Source of the DNA: Portulaca oleracea
Taxonomy: Eukaryota > Streptophyta > Magnoliopsida > Caryophyllales > Portulacaceae
Reading direction: 5' to 3'
Assembly: GCA_029582165.1 (NCBI GenBank)
Contig: CM055874.1
Location: forward strand, 29,534,883-29,598,882
Length of the DNA: 64,000 bases
Position numbers and translations under genes: made by a program. Positions 45,601-54,894 of this stretch are shown here, piece by piece (position 1 is the first letter of the stretch; every line of letters starts with the position of its first letter). The notes under the pieces were generated by a model. That model did not search any database. It was not told the DNA's origin and saw only the letters and a program-made list of their open reading frames with translations.

Positions 45601-45765
45601 TACCTTGCCATGGGAGCGGTAGAACCAAGCATGGTTCCAAGGCTGAATAGTAAGGTCCGAAGGGTCGGCATTCGCACCCGGAATAAAATTGCGACGTGAA
45701 GACATCTCATGGGACCATGCCGCCGCATGTGAAAGAGGAGGATTCCTATGACCTCGGGGATGCAT
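42668..45765 (-). pseudogene. C antisense gene 1: plant mobile domain (PMD) protein, six exons
   Basis: Exons on the minus strand: 45765-45604, 45330-44638, 44564-44406, 44337-43996, 43932-43810, about 43725-42668. GT/AG borders are visible at each; for exon 6 I chose the GATAG acceptor, which avoids an early stop. Exon 2 is open and carries the PMD (PF10536-like) core: AIAERFWDTTNSFHFPVGEM, NFIMITGLP, HLGQGQGLSNLAYAHFEA, ANRGDNITLTWLRNLL, LNWGKVAYANFI. The last exon encodes a basic Ser/Arg/Gly-rich region (SHSRRTQASVRSARRG) and ends near PHYYSWDTYFG. Lesions: TGA at 43501-43503, TAG at 42874-42876 and a frameshift near there. Better preserved than the copy in A. Confidence 0.83.
45540..45557 (+). 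repeat. C-private palindrome in intron 1 of antisense gene 1
   Basis: AAAACCCGCACGGGTTTT. A single copy here, against four A-family palindromes in the same intron of A. Confidence 0.85.
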
Positions 45766-45879
45766 TTTCTAAAGAACTCAAATTATCTTTAAAGAGCACA
45801 TTTTTCTAGAAAGAGAAGAAGGAGCTTGAAAGATAAGGAAGAGTTGAAGATGTGAGTGAATGAGTTGAATGAGGCTTGG

Positions 45880-45887
45880 TATTTATA
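45880..45887 (-). promoter_or_regulatory. TATA box of C antisense gene 1
   Basis: TATAAATA on the minus strand, about 115 bases before the start codon. Matches the TATA box at 7851 in A. The 5' UTR has CATTCA words where A has the (TTCA)n expansion. Confidence 0.68.
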
Positions 45888-46099
45888 GAAATGTTAAGTG
45901 AATATGAACCACTCATCTCTAGGACCCGCCTCGAGATGCCAAATGCGTTTCATTGGTTGAAAATCCAAAGGTCATCCCTTTGCCACCCAAAGAGGAGACA
46001 TGGCTGCGTGACACATCCTTATCTACACAAAGACATGGCCCACATCGATTCCCTTCACGAGAAGAAAAAAAGAAAAAAAAGGAAAAACAAAGCCAAATT

Positions 46100-46194
46100 A
46101 AACCCGCGCGGGTTTGGAGCGCTCTACAGGCCCAACTGTTGCGGCCCAGCGCCTTCAACGGCCCAATGGAGGTTATAAAACCCGCACGGGTTTT
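46100..46194 (+). repeat. C-private palindrome pair upstream of antisense gene 1
   Basis: AAACCCGCGCGGGTTT (46100-46115) and AAAACCCGCACGGGTTTT (46177-46194), 77 bases apart. The 61-base spacer contains three GGCCCA words. The pair is 210-310 bases upstream of the TATA box, the same arrangement as in A. Confidence 0.87.
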
Positions 46195-46373
46195 ATACCA
46201 ATATATGCCGAAATTCAGCGGCCTAAGGTCCCACAGCCCACTTGAAGCAAGCCATGTAACCCAAAAGACTGACGGCCCAAAGACTGTTGCCCAAGGGTTC
46301 CCTAAATGCAGGTAAAAATCTGAACCCATTGGCATTTCCAAAAATTAATACTTAATTTTCTTGTGATTTTCAG

Positions 46374-46920
46374 GTTGCCGCATAAAAGAGCACCATCATC
46401 TGGTTGCCGCTGAAAAGGGACCATCCACTATCCGGTTGCCGCAAAAAGGGCACCATCATCAGGTTGCCGCTAAAAAGGGACCATCCGTCATCCGGTTGCC
46501 GCATAAAAGAGCACCATCAGCGATAGTCGTCAAACGGTTGCCACCTAAAGCCCTCCAACGATGTCGTTAGCGATAGTCGTCCAACGGTTGCCTCCCAAAG
46601 GCCTCCAACGATGTCGTCAGCAACAGTCGTCCAACAGGTTCCACATAAAGGACTCTGATGATGTTAGCAACAGCAGTCGTTCAAACGAATTCCACTTAAA
46701 GGTCTCCAAACGATATTCTCACCATCGGTCGTCCAACGGTACCACGTAAAGGTTACCGACGATCTCTTCATCAGCAGCAGTCATTCAAACGGATTCAACT
46801 TAAAGGTCTCCAACGAAACCCTCAGCATCAGTCGTCCAACGGTTGCCACCTACAGGTTACTGACGACATCATCATCAGCAAAATCACACGGTCGCCATAT
46901 AAAAGAGCACCGCCAGCATC
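46374..46920 (+). repeat. C 3' UTR tandem repeat array
   Basis: About nine diverged units of roughly 60 bases, each containing GGTTGCCRC or GTCGTCCAACGGTTGCCAC and AAAGG-TCTCCAACGA-type words. Early units (46374-46510) form a subfamily with AAAAGAGCACCATCA. Tandem arrays in the hypervariable 3' UTR just before the 3' LTR are known for Tat/Ogre elements and can seed satellite DNA. Element A has no array in this place. Confidence 0.85.
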
Positions 46921-46967
46921 AAGACAGACATCAAGTCTACTTTGACCTTCGTCCTATTCGGACTCGA

Positions 46968-46984
46968 TCAAAGTGGGGGCTCTC
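46968..46984 (+). other. Polypurine tract of C
   Basis: TCAAAGTGGGGGCTCTC directly before the 3' LTR. Identical to the PPT of A; the preceding bases (TTTGACCTTCGTCCTATTC) are also shared. Confidence 0.9.
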
Positions 46985-48516
46985 TGTAGACACCGAGATT
47001 TGCACCGATATAATCTCGACTTGTCAAAAGGTTCGCATACATCTTTGGGCCAATGTAGCAAACAATGTAAATCTAATCAAATCAAGCCGGCCCACTACAA
47101 GAAATAAAACCCGCACGGGTTTTAATCGAAGGAAACAGCCTAGGACCAGGACAGGCCTAAGGCGCGCCCCAGCCCAGGCACTCCAAAACCCGCGCGGGTT
47201 TTCTCCAGCCTGATGCGCGTCGTTTTGCTCTGCCCACGTTAGCAATCCGTGTGTAGGATTCATAAAACCCGCACGGGTTTTATCTTTAAGAATCCGGTGC
47301 CAAAACTTGATCATCATCCCATGATATTAGCCCATGTGTTTTTGACCTTAAGCCTTGACTTAATGATTGCATGGGGATAGGGGCATGATTGTTGGGATGT
47401 GTCTCCCTCCATTTCCATCCTAAACACTACCCTCATTGCCTAAAAATACCCCCACCATTCCATTCATTTTCACCAATTATCATCATAATCCCATCAACTA
47501 CACTCATATTCTCAACTAATCTCTCATCATATGCTCTTAAAACTCCCTCTATCCTCATATTACCATCCCCTTACTCTACCAAAATCATCACCCATATATT
47601 ATCCTACTATCATTCTCACACTCTTTTCTCCATCCACCAAGTCAAGGCAAAGTCAAGATTTCCGGACGGTGCATTCGGGCTTTTAAATCAAAGAGGTTCG
47701 CTCTCATTTTCTTATTGTTGTAGTATTTAATCATGTAATTTGTATTTCATTACCATTACTTGCGCATATTTTGTAAACAAAAACCTTGTTTTATAATGCA
47801 TGTTAAGAACATCAATTTGCGAAATTAATTAAACTTCTCCCCGCTCTTTTTCATTTTAATGTTGATTTTAGTAGAGTCTGTTTTCTAAACAGGCGAATTC
47901 GAGAATTCTTATAATTCTCGAATGCGTAACCATACCTCCGGACTTAGAATCGGGTTTCGTAGACCGGAGTTACTTTTATTTTTATGGTTTGTCGATTTTC
48001 TTATATCGGCTGGCGACTCTTTTATTCTTTTTATAATCTGTTTAATTATTTAATATTGAAATTTACACTAAAATGATTAAGAAATAACTTAGTATCTTCC
48101 TCTCACTCAATTCAATGTGAAAAACCGAGAGAAAATGTGTTGGAATCAATAAAACCCCCACGGGTTTTATTGTTTCCAATCCGTGTTCTCTGGCCCAAGG
48201 GAAACTGGCGGTCCGGCCCAAGAATTGTCAAAACCCGCGCGGGTTTTGACAGTTCTAGCGGCCTGCCTGCTCCCTTTTGGGCCTGAATTTGGTGTTTGGC
48301 CGATTTTAAGTCATTATTAATGTATTTCGGTGTAATTTCAAGTATTTAAATAACAAAAACGGATTTGTAAAATAAATAAAATTTCACCACCCCGAAAATG
48401 AATTTCGAAAATAAAAATATCCTTATTTAAGGATTAAGCAACATTAGTCGGCTCCCGATCGTTTAAGTAGCGCATCACGGAGAAGAGGGGTGCCAACGTT
48501 TTCCCGGGGTCCTACA
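46985..48516 (+). repeat. C 3' LTR
   Basis: 1532 bp, TGTAGACACC to GGTCCTACA. Palindromes at 47106-47123, 47185-47202 and 47264-47281 (79 and 79 apart) and at 48151-48168 and 48230-48247 (79 apart). Copies degenerate in the 5' LTR are closer to the perfect palindrome here. Confidence 0.95.
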
Positions 48517-48521
48517 GACAC
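48517..48521. other. Right target-site duplication of C (GACAC)
   Basis: Matches GACAC at 30784-30788 exactly. Joining the flanks restores a continuous B 3' UTR. Confidence 0.9.
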
Positions 48522-49816
48522 TCTTCCCACAATGAGGACATTGTGGCGTTTTATATGTTTTGGGGGAGGGGGGAGATATTTTTGTTTAAGGGTAGATCAC
48601 CTAGCATTGTTGTTTTGGTTTTTCTTAGTTTTTACTAAAATTTGAAAATTTTTCGTGAAAATGAAAGAAAAAAGGGAAAAGTCGTGAAAAAGCCCCAAAT
48701 TGTTTCTTTTTCTTTTTGAAGATGCTTTCACTCACAATTGTGTAGGTAGTTGTCTAATTGGCCGATTTAATCAGTTATAAGTGGCCGATATGGATAATGA
48801 TAAGCCTTAGGAAGGTATTTTGCCATGATTTATCTCTATTAGACCTTGACATGAAATGTGAAAGCGGAATCCTCACTCCTACACGCCCCGATTGTGATTT
48901 TCTTGCCCAAAGTTGGATAGTTTGAGTTGTTCAATGCTCTTGCTCGTCTTAATTAATTAATTAATTAATTAATTAATTAACTAAAGTCGGTTCCACCAAT
49001 GAGGTTCGGTATGGGTGGACGGCGCTTATGCCTCTTAAGTACAATGTTTACGTATGGAGCAACCCGAAGTGGTAGGGTAACCCTTTGTGAAGGTCGGCCT
49101 TATTCCCGAAACAAACTGACGTCGATGCCTCTAAAATATGGAAATAAGAGTAAGGCAAAAGAAATAAAATGAGCGAAGAAAAAACAAAGAAAAAAGGGGG
49201 TGAAAGAGAAAGAAAGCAGGGAAAAAGAAAAAGAAAAAGTTGAGAAAGTGAAAGAAAAAGAAAAGAAAAGAAAAGAGAAGTTGAAAGAAAAAGATAAAGA
49301 GTGAAGTTAGGTTAGCCAATAAACCTGAGCTTGAGCATGAAAATGACTTTGATTGACTGACTTAAGTTAGAAAGGATCAATTAGGGCCCACTTGCACTTA
49401 TGCACGAGGATTTTTGCTCATCATGAAGTGTCGGGGTTGAAAACCTCAAGGATTGGCAGTTTTCCAACCTTTGTGTGCTTGTTTGTTCATATTTGCTTCT
49501 TTCATTTGATTGTTAAGGCGAGTTGGGGAACTAAGTGCATGATTAGGGATGAGACTATCTTCTTCTCTTTTGCTTTTGTTTTTGGTTTTTCACCTTTTCT
49601 TTCTTTCCCTTTTTCCTTCATGACTTTTATGGGCGTAGTCGCTACAAACCCTCACAAGACCCACCTCGTCCACCTGGGCTTCCAGGGCGTTTAAAGGGCT
49701 TGGTGCATAAGCTAAATGCACTCGTTTCCTACCACGACAGAGGAGTTGGTGTTTAGTTTTTAGTTTGTTTTGTTTTGATTTGCTCGGGATGAGCAAAGTT
49801 CAAGTGTGGGGGGTGG
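48522..49816 (+). other. B 3' UTR, part after element C
   Basis: No gene supported. Begins with ACAATGAGGACATTGTGGCG, an Athila 3' UTR word also seen in E (60025-60040). Contains an (AATT)n run at about 48951-48981, a purine-rich GAAAGAGAAAG stretch at 49141-49305 and the polypurine tract AGTGTGGGGGGTGG (49803-49816). The small open frame at 49392-49694 has no recognisable domain. Confidence 0.75.
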
Positions 49817-51340
49817 TGTTTAGGCCCGTTTTTAGGCCTTAATAACGCCTTTTGACTTTTTATTTTTGCTCGATTCTAAGTCTTTTTTCATCGTTTTTAT
49901 TAGCTTTTTAGTTGTTTTGCAGGTTTTCGCACTTTTGGAGTAAAGCAAGAAAAACGTGCTAAATTGAGGCTTTTTAAGGAATCCCGAGTGATTTCCCGAG
50001 CCAAGCCAAGCCAAGCCGAGAGCTGAAGCGGAGTTGACCCGAGAAGCTCTTCCCCAATTTTGGTGCAAATCAGTGGCGTAACACCTGCTACAACCTTTAT
50101 AGCGGGCGTTACAGCTAAGGAAAGAAGACAGGGGAACATAGTCAGGAGACCTTCGCGCCCGCTACGCATGCGGTAGCGCCAGCGACAGTGGTTGGTCGCG
50201 CCCGCGAAGAATGTTGTCACACTCGCTACACCGTGTCACCGCCTGCTCGCCTTGCCCTGTCAGACAGACGTCGCGCCCGCGATGGGGTTGGTCGCGCCCG
50301 CGACCTACTAGAGTCCTGCGCGTGTTGTCAGATCTAAACACAACATTTTGGGCAACAGTTTGGCCTTGTATAACTACTCCAATTGGACGATTTTAAGAAA
50401 AGGAGGGAAGAATCTAGACTTTTACCATTCAGCTTTCCATTAGATTTTAGAGAGAGATTAGGGCTTGATTAGCTTGGATTAATTTGGGGTTTTAGTGGAT
50501 TTTGGTATTGTATTCAAGATTTGAGGTTCAATAATTGAGAGATTGTTTGGATCATCATTTCCTTTGCTTTCCTTTGTTCATTTCCAGCATTTTGATAAGT
50601 TTTCTCTTCTCTAAACTCTTTCATTAATTGCTTTACTTAGTTACTTGCTTCATTAATTGCTTTGATTGAGTTTTATTGGTTGTTTGATGTTAGAAATCAT
50701 GCTTAGGGTTGGTTTTGATGCTGTTAGTTTAGTGCTGATGATGATTAGTGGCTAGAAACCCTATGGGTTAGGAGGTAATTAAAGGTGTGATTGAGTGATT
50801 AGGTTTGGGTTAGCACTTTTAGTGAGTAATTAGTTGGGAAATCAATTTCCCACATCTTTCCTTCCTTAAGTGGGTAGTATTCGGGGTCGAAAGCTCCCGA
50901 ATACATCCAACACTTGCTTTGGAAGGTTGGATTTGGGATAGTTAATGCTCACCCACGAAAGTGGAAGGAGGTTAACTAGGGAATTTTGTTTCATTAACCC
51001 TTCGGGTTCGTGGTGGACTTTGGGGAAGTTAATCTGGACTATCCTCGAGAGAGGGAGCCTGGTGGGTATTTTCTAACGGAATAGCCACTTGATTTTCTTT
51101 CTTATTGCTCTCTTGTTGCAAAACTCATTTCCTCATTTCGGCTTGCATCTTGAAAAGCCTCTGAAGCCCATTTTCTTATCTTGACCGACCTTAGTTCTTT
51201 TTGTTGCGTTGTGATCCCCTTTCAAACCGTTTCCTTACCCTAGCAATCTTAATCCCGACCTTGACCTAGATTCTATGACCAAGGCCGCTCTCTTCTTGAG
51301 AGAGAACGATAAAATTGGGTTGATACAAACCACTTATACA
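49817..51340 (+). repeat. B 3' LTR
   Basis: 1524 bp, TGTTTAGGCC to CACTTATACA. Carries about 140 bases absent from the 5' LTR (about 50090-50230), rich in the B palindrome family: TAGCGGGCGTTAC, GCGCCCGCTACGC, GTCGCGCCCGCGA (50195-50207). Further copies at 50270-50283 and 50291-50304. Confidence 0.95.
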
Positions 51341-51345
51341 GAAGG
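51341..51345. other. Right target-site duplication of B (GAAGG)
   Basis: Matches GAAGG at 23752-23756. Across it the A LTR continues, confirming B inserted into the A 5' LTR. Confidence 0.9.
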
Positions 51346-51813
51346 GGACATGATTCCAAGGATCATGCCCCTTGGACAAATAGGAAGGCCTCTCGGCCAT
51401 GCTCAAATCACAAGTCAAAGGTCAAGGGAGGTGATCATGGGATTGCATTGTGATGGAGGGAAACAGATGGCGGCAAAATTTGATTTAATAGGAAGGTCGC
51501 CTAGCCGTCGATTTAATTATACACGAATCGCCAACGTGGCGATCAGTTCCTGTCCATAGAAATGAGGAAGGCCGCCTGTCCTTCATATTTCTATGGACTA
51601 GGTGCGTCTTCTTTCCGCCCGTTTGGAGGCCTGAGGAAAATAGGAAGGCCTCCAGTCCTTCCTATTTTTTCTTGGGCTTGGGTCGCTGCTGGGCTTGGAA
51701 ATGGGCAAGGCCCAGTGGCCTTTCTTTTCTTTTTATTTTCCTTAGGTGAAGTCCGGCTGTGTTAACCCAATTTTCTCGAGTGAATTTTACCGGTAAAAAA
51801 TTTGGTGTCTAAA
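51346..51813 (-). repeat. A 5' LTR, second part after B
   Basis: Aligns with 6870-7347 of the left LTR, including palindromes near 51379, 51489, 51565, 51643 and 51707 (AAGGCCCAGTGGCCTTT). The terminal bases read TCTAAA instead of TCTACA, one mutation at the LTR end, and are followed by the ATATT duplicate (51814-51818). Confidence 0.9.
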
Positions 51814-51818
51814 ATATT

Positions 51819-52089
51819 GAACTTACAAATCGAATGCTTTAGTAGGTGGCAAGCCTTTGAACTATGCATTATTTTGTAATGCTTACAAAATCTTACAAAC
51901 TCATAACCTTGATTATATCATTATCCAAATAGTATGGACAATTCTCATTATCCTTTCAGAGACCTCTTAATAACTATAACCTTGTCCAAAATATTGGACT
52001 ACTTGTATAATTACCTTGAAAGAGATGCTTACAAGATCAAAATTTCTTTTGATTTTCCGCATTCTTTTCCTTATCACTATGTCTCCTTC
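51819..52089 (-). mobile_element. Element D, continuation after the nested block
   Basis: AT-rich sequence that joins to 5839 when A is removed. No coding motif. It stops near 52089, where sequence like the Tat antisense genes begins; no LTR end or PBS is visible at the junction, so D is truncated here. The exact boundary is uncertain by some tens of bases. Confidence 0.5.
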
Positions 52090-52729
52090 CTGTGTAGCAA
52101 GCGTATGCTCATATTCGCATCATGTTGAGAGAAGGCATCACCGCCCGTGAGTTTATTGATCAAAACTCGAGAACGACCATTACCGAGGCCCCTTGGCAGT
52201 TCTGGAGGACGATGCTGGTGACGCTCATTCCCATACGAGCTTGCCACGTTTTGGAAGCACTTTGACGCGACCTCCTCGCCATTCTTCAATGGGAGAGACT
52301 AGTAGGAGGGTCCATCGTGGAGACCCAGGAGAGGGATCATCCTTGAGGAGGGACCAGAATTTGATGGGAGGACGTCAAGCTTCCTGGGCTAGTTCTTCCA
52401 GGTCTTCGGGAGGTAGAAGATCTCCTGATATACCGGAGTTCATGGTTGAGGATTGCTCGGAACCAAGTGGATTCCAGGGTTTGATGGAAAGGGTGTCCAG
52501 CCTATGGGCGCCTCAATATCATCCATATTCTATCATTCCCTATAGCTAGCCCCCTGGTTATGGTCAGGATTATCCAAGCTCTGGCCCTTATGATGCGCCT
52601 TCGAGTAAGTTCTTGCCCTGACCTTCTGGTACACAGGATGAATCTCAGCCCAGCTCCTTTGCAGACGCAACGTTCAGAATCATCTTTGGTGGTTTCGAGA
52701 GCGGTGGTAGCTTTAGTGGGAACTGCTAG
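52090..52729 (+). pseudogene. F antisense gene 1, 3' fragment (Ser/Pro/Arg-rich tail)
   Basis: An open frame from about 52100 with stops at 52547-52549, 52619 and 52727-52729. Composition matches the last exon of the PMD genes: ETSRRVHRGDPGEGSSLRRD, WASSSRSSGGRRSPDIPEF, then a Tyr/Pro/Gly-rich stretch. The PMD core itself is missing. Assignment rests on composition and on the position before gene 2. Confidence 0.6.
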
Positions 52730-53294
52730 GAATCATCGACAAGGCTTCTCTTTGTTTTATTTTAGTGGTCTTAATTATGTAAATGCATGTTGAATGCGAG
52801 CAAGCAAACTCTTTTTATTAACGCATATAACTTGACTATAAATGCAAAATACATGTCAACCCCCAATTTATTATTACACATGTCAATCTCATACTGCAAC
52901 AAATGATGGTACAGAAAAAACTGAAAATACAACATACTTCTTTACTAACTAAGATTACAACTAAACTACAATAACAATTATCACACTTATGCTTTTACCA
53001 GCCAAGCCAGCCGTGTTAACACACCCATACATCCCATACACGTACACCAAGTGTGAGCACCAAACAGCAGATTCTTCTCCCTTAAGGCCGATCGGCCTTG
53101 ACACGGTGGAGAGGGCAGTGGTTCGTCCAAATGTGCGTCCGATAGCGTGGCTAATTACTCTTGTAGTCTAATCGGACTTCACACGCAGGGAGTGCATTTG
53201 CGCAAAATTTCATGACAATTAGAAATCACTATTTAAGCATAATTTTGATGTCACATTCTGTCGTACAATGCTTTCTCTCCTCTTCTCTTTAATC
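52730..53294 (+). promoter_or_regulatory. F gene 1-gene 2 spacer with palindrome pair
   Basis: Perfect palindrome AAGGCCGATCGGCCTT at 53084-53099 and a decayed relative TAGTCTAATCGGACTT at 53164-53179, 80 bases apart. A TATA-like CTATTTAAGC lies near 53228-53237, about 60 bases before the start codon. Otherwise AT-rich. Confidence 0.65.
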
Positions 53295-54870
53295 ATGGCT
53301 TTTGAAAGAAAATTGAGCACTCTTGGATGAATACCCTTACTAAAACCGAGAAATAACTTCTTGCATGCTACAATCTCACTCTCATCTTGAGTCTCAAATA
53401 AGTCAAAATTAGTTAGAATTTCCTTAAAGTTGCCTTCACGTTTTAGGATCCCGAATTTCATGTCTTTCGCTTCTCATGGGATGAACTGTGTCATCTTCCC
53501 GAAGAATGGGCTTGCATCTTCAGTTTTGATCTCTACGCAACCCCTACAACTCTTTCCCTTGATCATAATCACCGAGAGAAATTCGAGGAATTGACGAACT
53601 TCAACATCGGGCTTTAGGGCACATCTTGGTTGACAACATAGTCGACCTGCAAGCATTGGTGGAGTTTTTCCAATCTTCTAAAGCACTCAGACTCCGGCCG
53701 GCAGCAAGAGTTTGAGTTTTGGTATTTTGCATCCTTGCTGAATTTTTGTTTTATCCTGGGGGTTTGAGATTTGCTCCTCTTTCTCTTATACACATCGTGG
53801 ATGAAATGGCCGAGGCTACAACCCTGCTTTCATGATGATCGTGGAGACCCTTCTCGGCTTGAATTCATGGAACACCAAACAAACTTTCTGGAGAAGTCTT
53901 CTTACTTTTCAAGTAAGCATCGACACTTTTTCTTTTCTTTTTCTTTGGTTTTCATCATTTTTCCATCTCGTTTTTTTCTATATATTTTTTTCATGATTTT
54001 GCATGGAATCGTTGATCAATCCATGTGGAATCATTTTACCGATGATTCTCTGGTTGTATTTTCTTTTTTTTCGTACAACCATTGAGTTTCTTCCCTTCTT
54101 CTTTTGTAGATCTGGCCCATGGAGCACCTCAGCATGACTTACTCCCCTATTACAGCGTCAGAGTTGGTTAGCTTTTGCCTGTGTAAGAGAAAATACGACA
54201 CCTGTAGAAACTTCGAGGAATGGGTCACCTTCCTGAAGAATCACAAGGAGATTCAATGGTGGATCTAGTGGTGGAAGGTTCCATGCTTCTCTAACCACTC
54301 TCGCCAGGCCGCTCATATCACCCTCTTGGGCCTTACGAAGTTGTCTTACTACTTTCCCGATTGTGTCATGAGGCAAATGGGTCATCTTCAGGACATCCCT
54401 CTTTCTCCTTGTGTGGTTCCCGGTCTTACCCATTGACGAGGGTATGTTATCGAGTCCTAGCTGAAAGCTGGACGAAATGCTTTGGAATAGAGGCTCCTCC
54501 ACCTCATCGTGTCATTAGCTCCTCCATGGACGCATACCGAAGCTGGCTGACCACCACCATAGGGGCAGGCCATTGGCTCAACAGGAAGCAACCTCATTCT
54601 TCTTCTCAAAAAGCCTCAAGATTGAAGAGCATCATTCAACATGTGCTTCCGGGCATCACCATTCAGGATTCGGGGTCTAACTCTACCCGACAGAAAATTA
54701 TTATCCCTAAGGGAAAGGGAAAGAAACCTATCATAGTGCTGGAGAAACCTAGCAAGTACCAATGCCAATGAGTTGAGAGCACTAGTGGATCCAAGGATCC
54801 CAACTTAAACAAAGGCCGACCCGACACGACTGACGGAGAAGATGGCGGGAAAGAGATGGTAGAGATGTAG
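53295..54870 (+). pseudogene. F antisense gene 2: DUF7745-like protein, heavily decayed
   Basis: ATGGCTTTTGAAAG at 53295 matches the start in A and C. Exon 1 contains FRFSWDELCHLPEEWA (about 53465-53510). The donor is at 53912/53913 (CAA, then GTAAGC), the acceptor TTTTGTAG at 54109, and exon 2 opens IWPMEHL where A has IWLMKHL. It then shows LKNHKEIQWWI, WWKVPCF, LTKLSYYFPDCVMRQMG. Many stops and frameshifts. The decapeptide repeats of A and C are not recognisable. Confidence 0.68.
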
Positions 54871-54889
54871 GAGTGACAATGCTCGCTAT

Positions 54890-54894
54890 GTATT
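54890..54894. other. Left target-site duplication of E (GTATT)
   Basis: GTATT directly before the LTR start; repeated at 63501-63505. Confidence 0.9.

Larger units (their letters stand above)
30789..48516 (+). mobile_element. Element C: Ty3/gypsy Tat-lineage retrotransposon, complete, 17.7 kb
   Basis: Plus-strand Tat element with both LTRs (1531 and 1532 bp), PBS, gag, protease, RT, RNase H, second RNase H, integrase, two antisense genes, a tandem-repeat 3' UTR and PPT. GACAC flanks it at 30784-30788 and 48517-48521. It is the innermost and so the youngest member of the four-level nest. The two LTRs differ by several percent in the first 240 bases by eye and less afterwards. Dead by stops and by a changed RT active site, but integrase is one open frame. 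Confidence 0.96.
23757..51340 (+). mobile_element. Element B: Ty3/gypsy Athila-lineage retrotransposon without pol, split by C
   Basis: Plus-strand Athila-type element flanked by GAAGG (23752-23756 and 51341-51345). It has LTRs at 23757-25136 and 49817-51340, an Athila-type PBS, a gag-like region, an Athila env-position ORF and a long 3' UTR. No protease, RT, RNase H or integrase sequence is present, so it depended on another element. Tat element C is inserted at 30789 after the env-like region (TSD GACAC). Without C the element is about 9.9 kb. Confidence 0.93.
5840..51813 (-). mobile_element. Element A: Ty3/gypsy Tat-lineage LTR retrotransposon, split by B
   Basis: A minus-strand Tat element. 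On the plus strand the order is 3' LTR (5840-7347), PPT, two plus-strand antisense genes (8128-13860), integrase, RNase H domains, RT, protease, gag, leader, PBS (22760-22777), then the 5' LTR. The 5' LTR is interrupted at 23756 by Athila element B and resumes at 51346. The PBS is close to TGGCGACTTCACTGGGGA, the Arg-tRNA-type site typical of Tat/Ogre elements, and a second RNase H domain between RT and integrase is diagnostic of Tat. The internal part is about 15.4 kb. Flanked by ATATT on both sides. Dead: many stops, a gag deletion, a lost protease Asp and a solo LTR in integrase. Confidence 0.93.

Noticed and set aside
48951..48981. (AATT)n run as a matrix attachment or origin element
   Set aside because: Simple repeat in an Athila 3' UTR; nothing in the sequence supports a function.
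49131..49319. Minus-strand Phe-rich ORF
   Set aside because: Translation of a purine-rich low-complexity stretch in the B 3' UTR.
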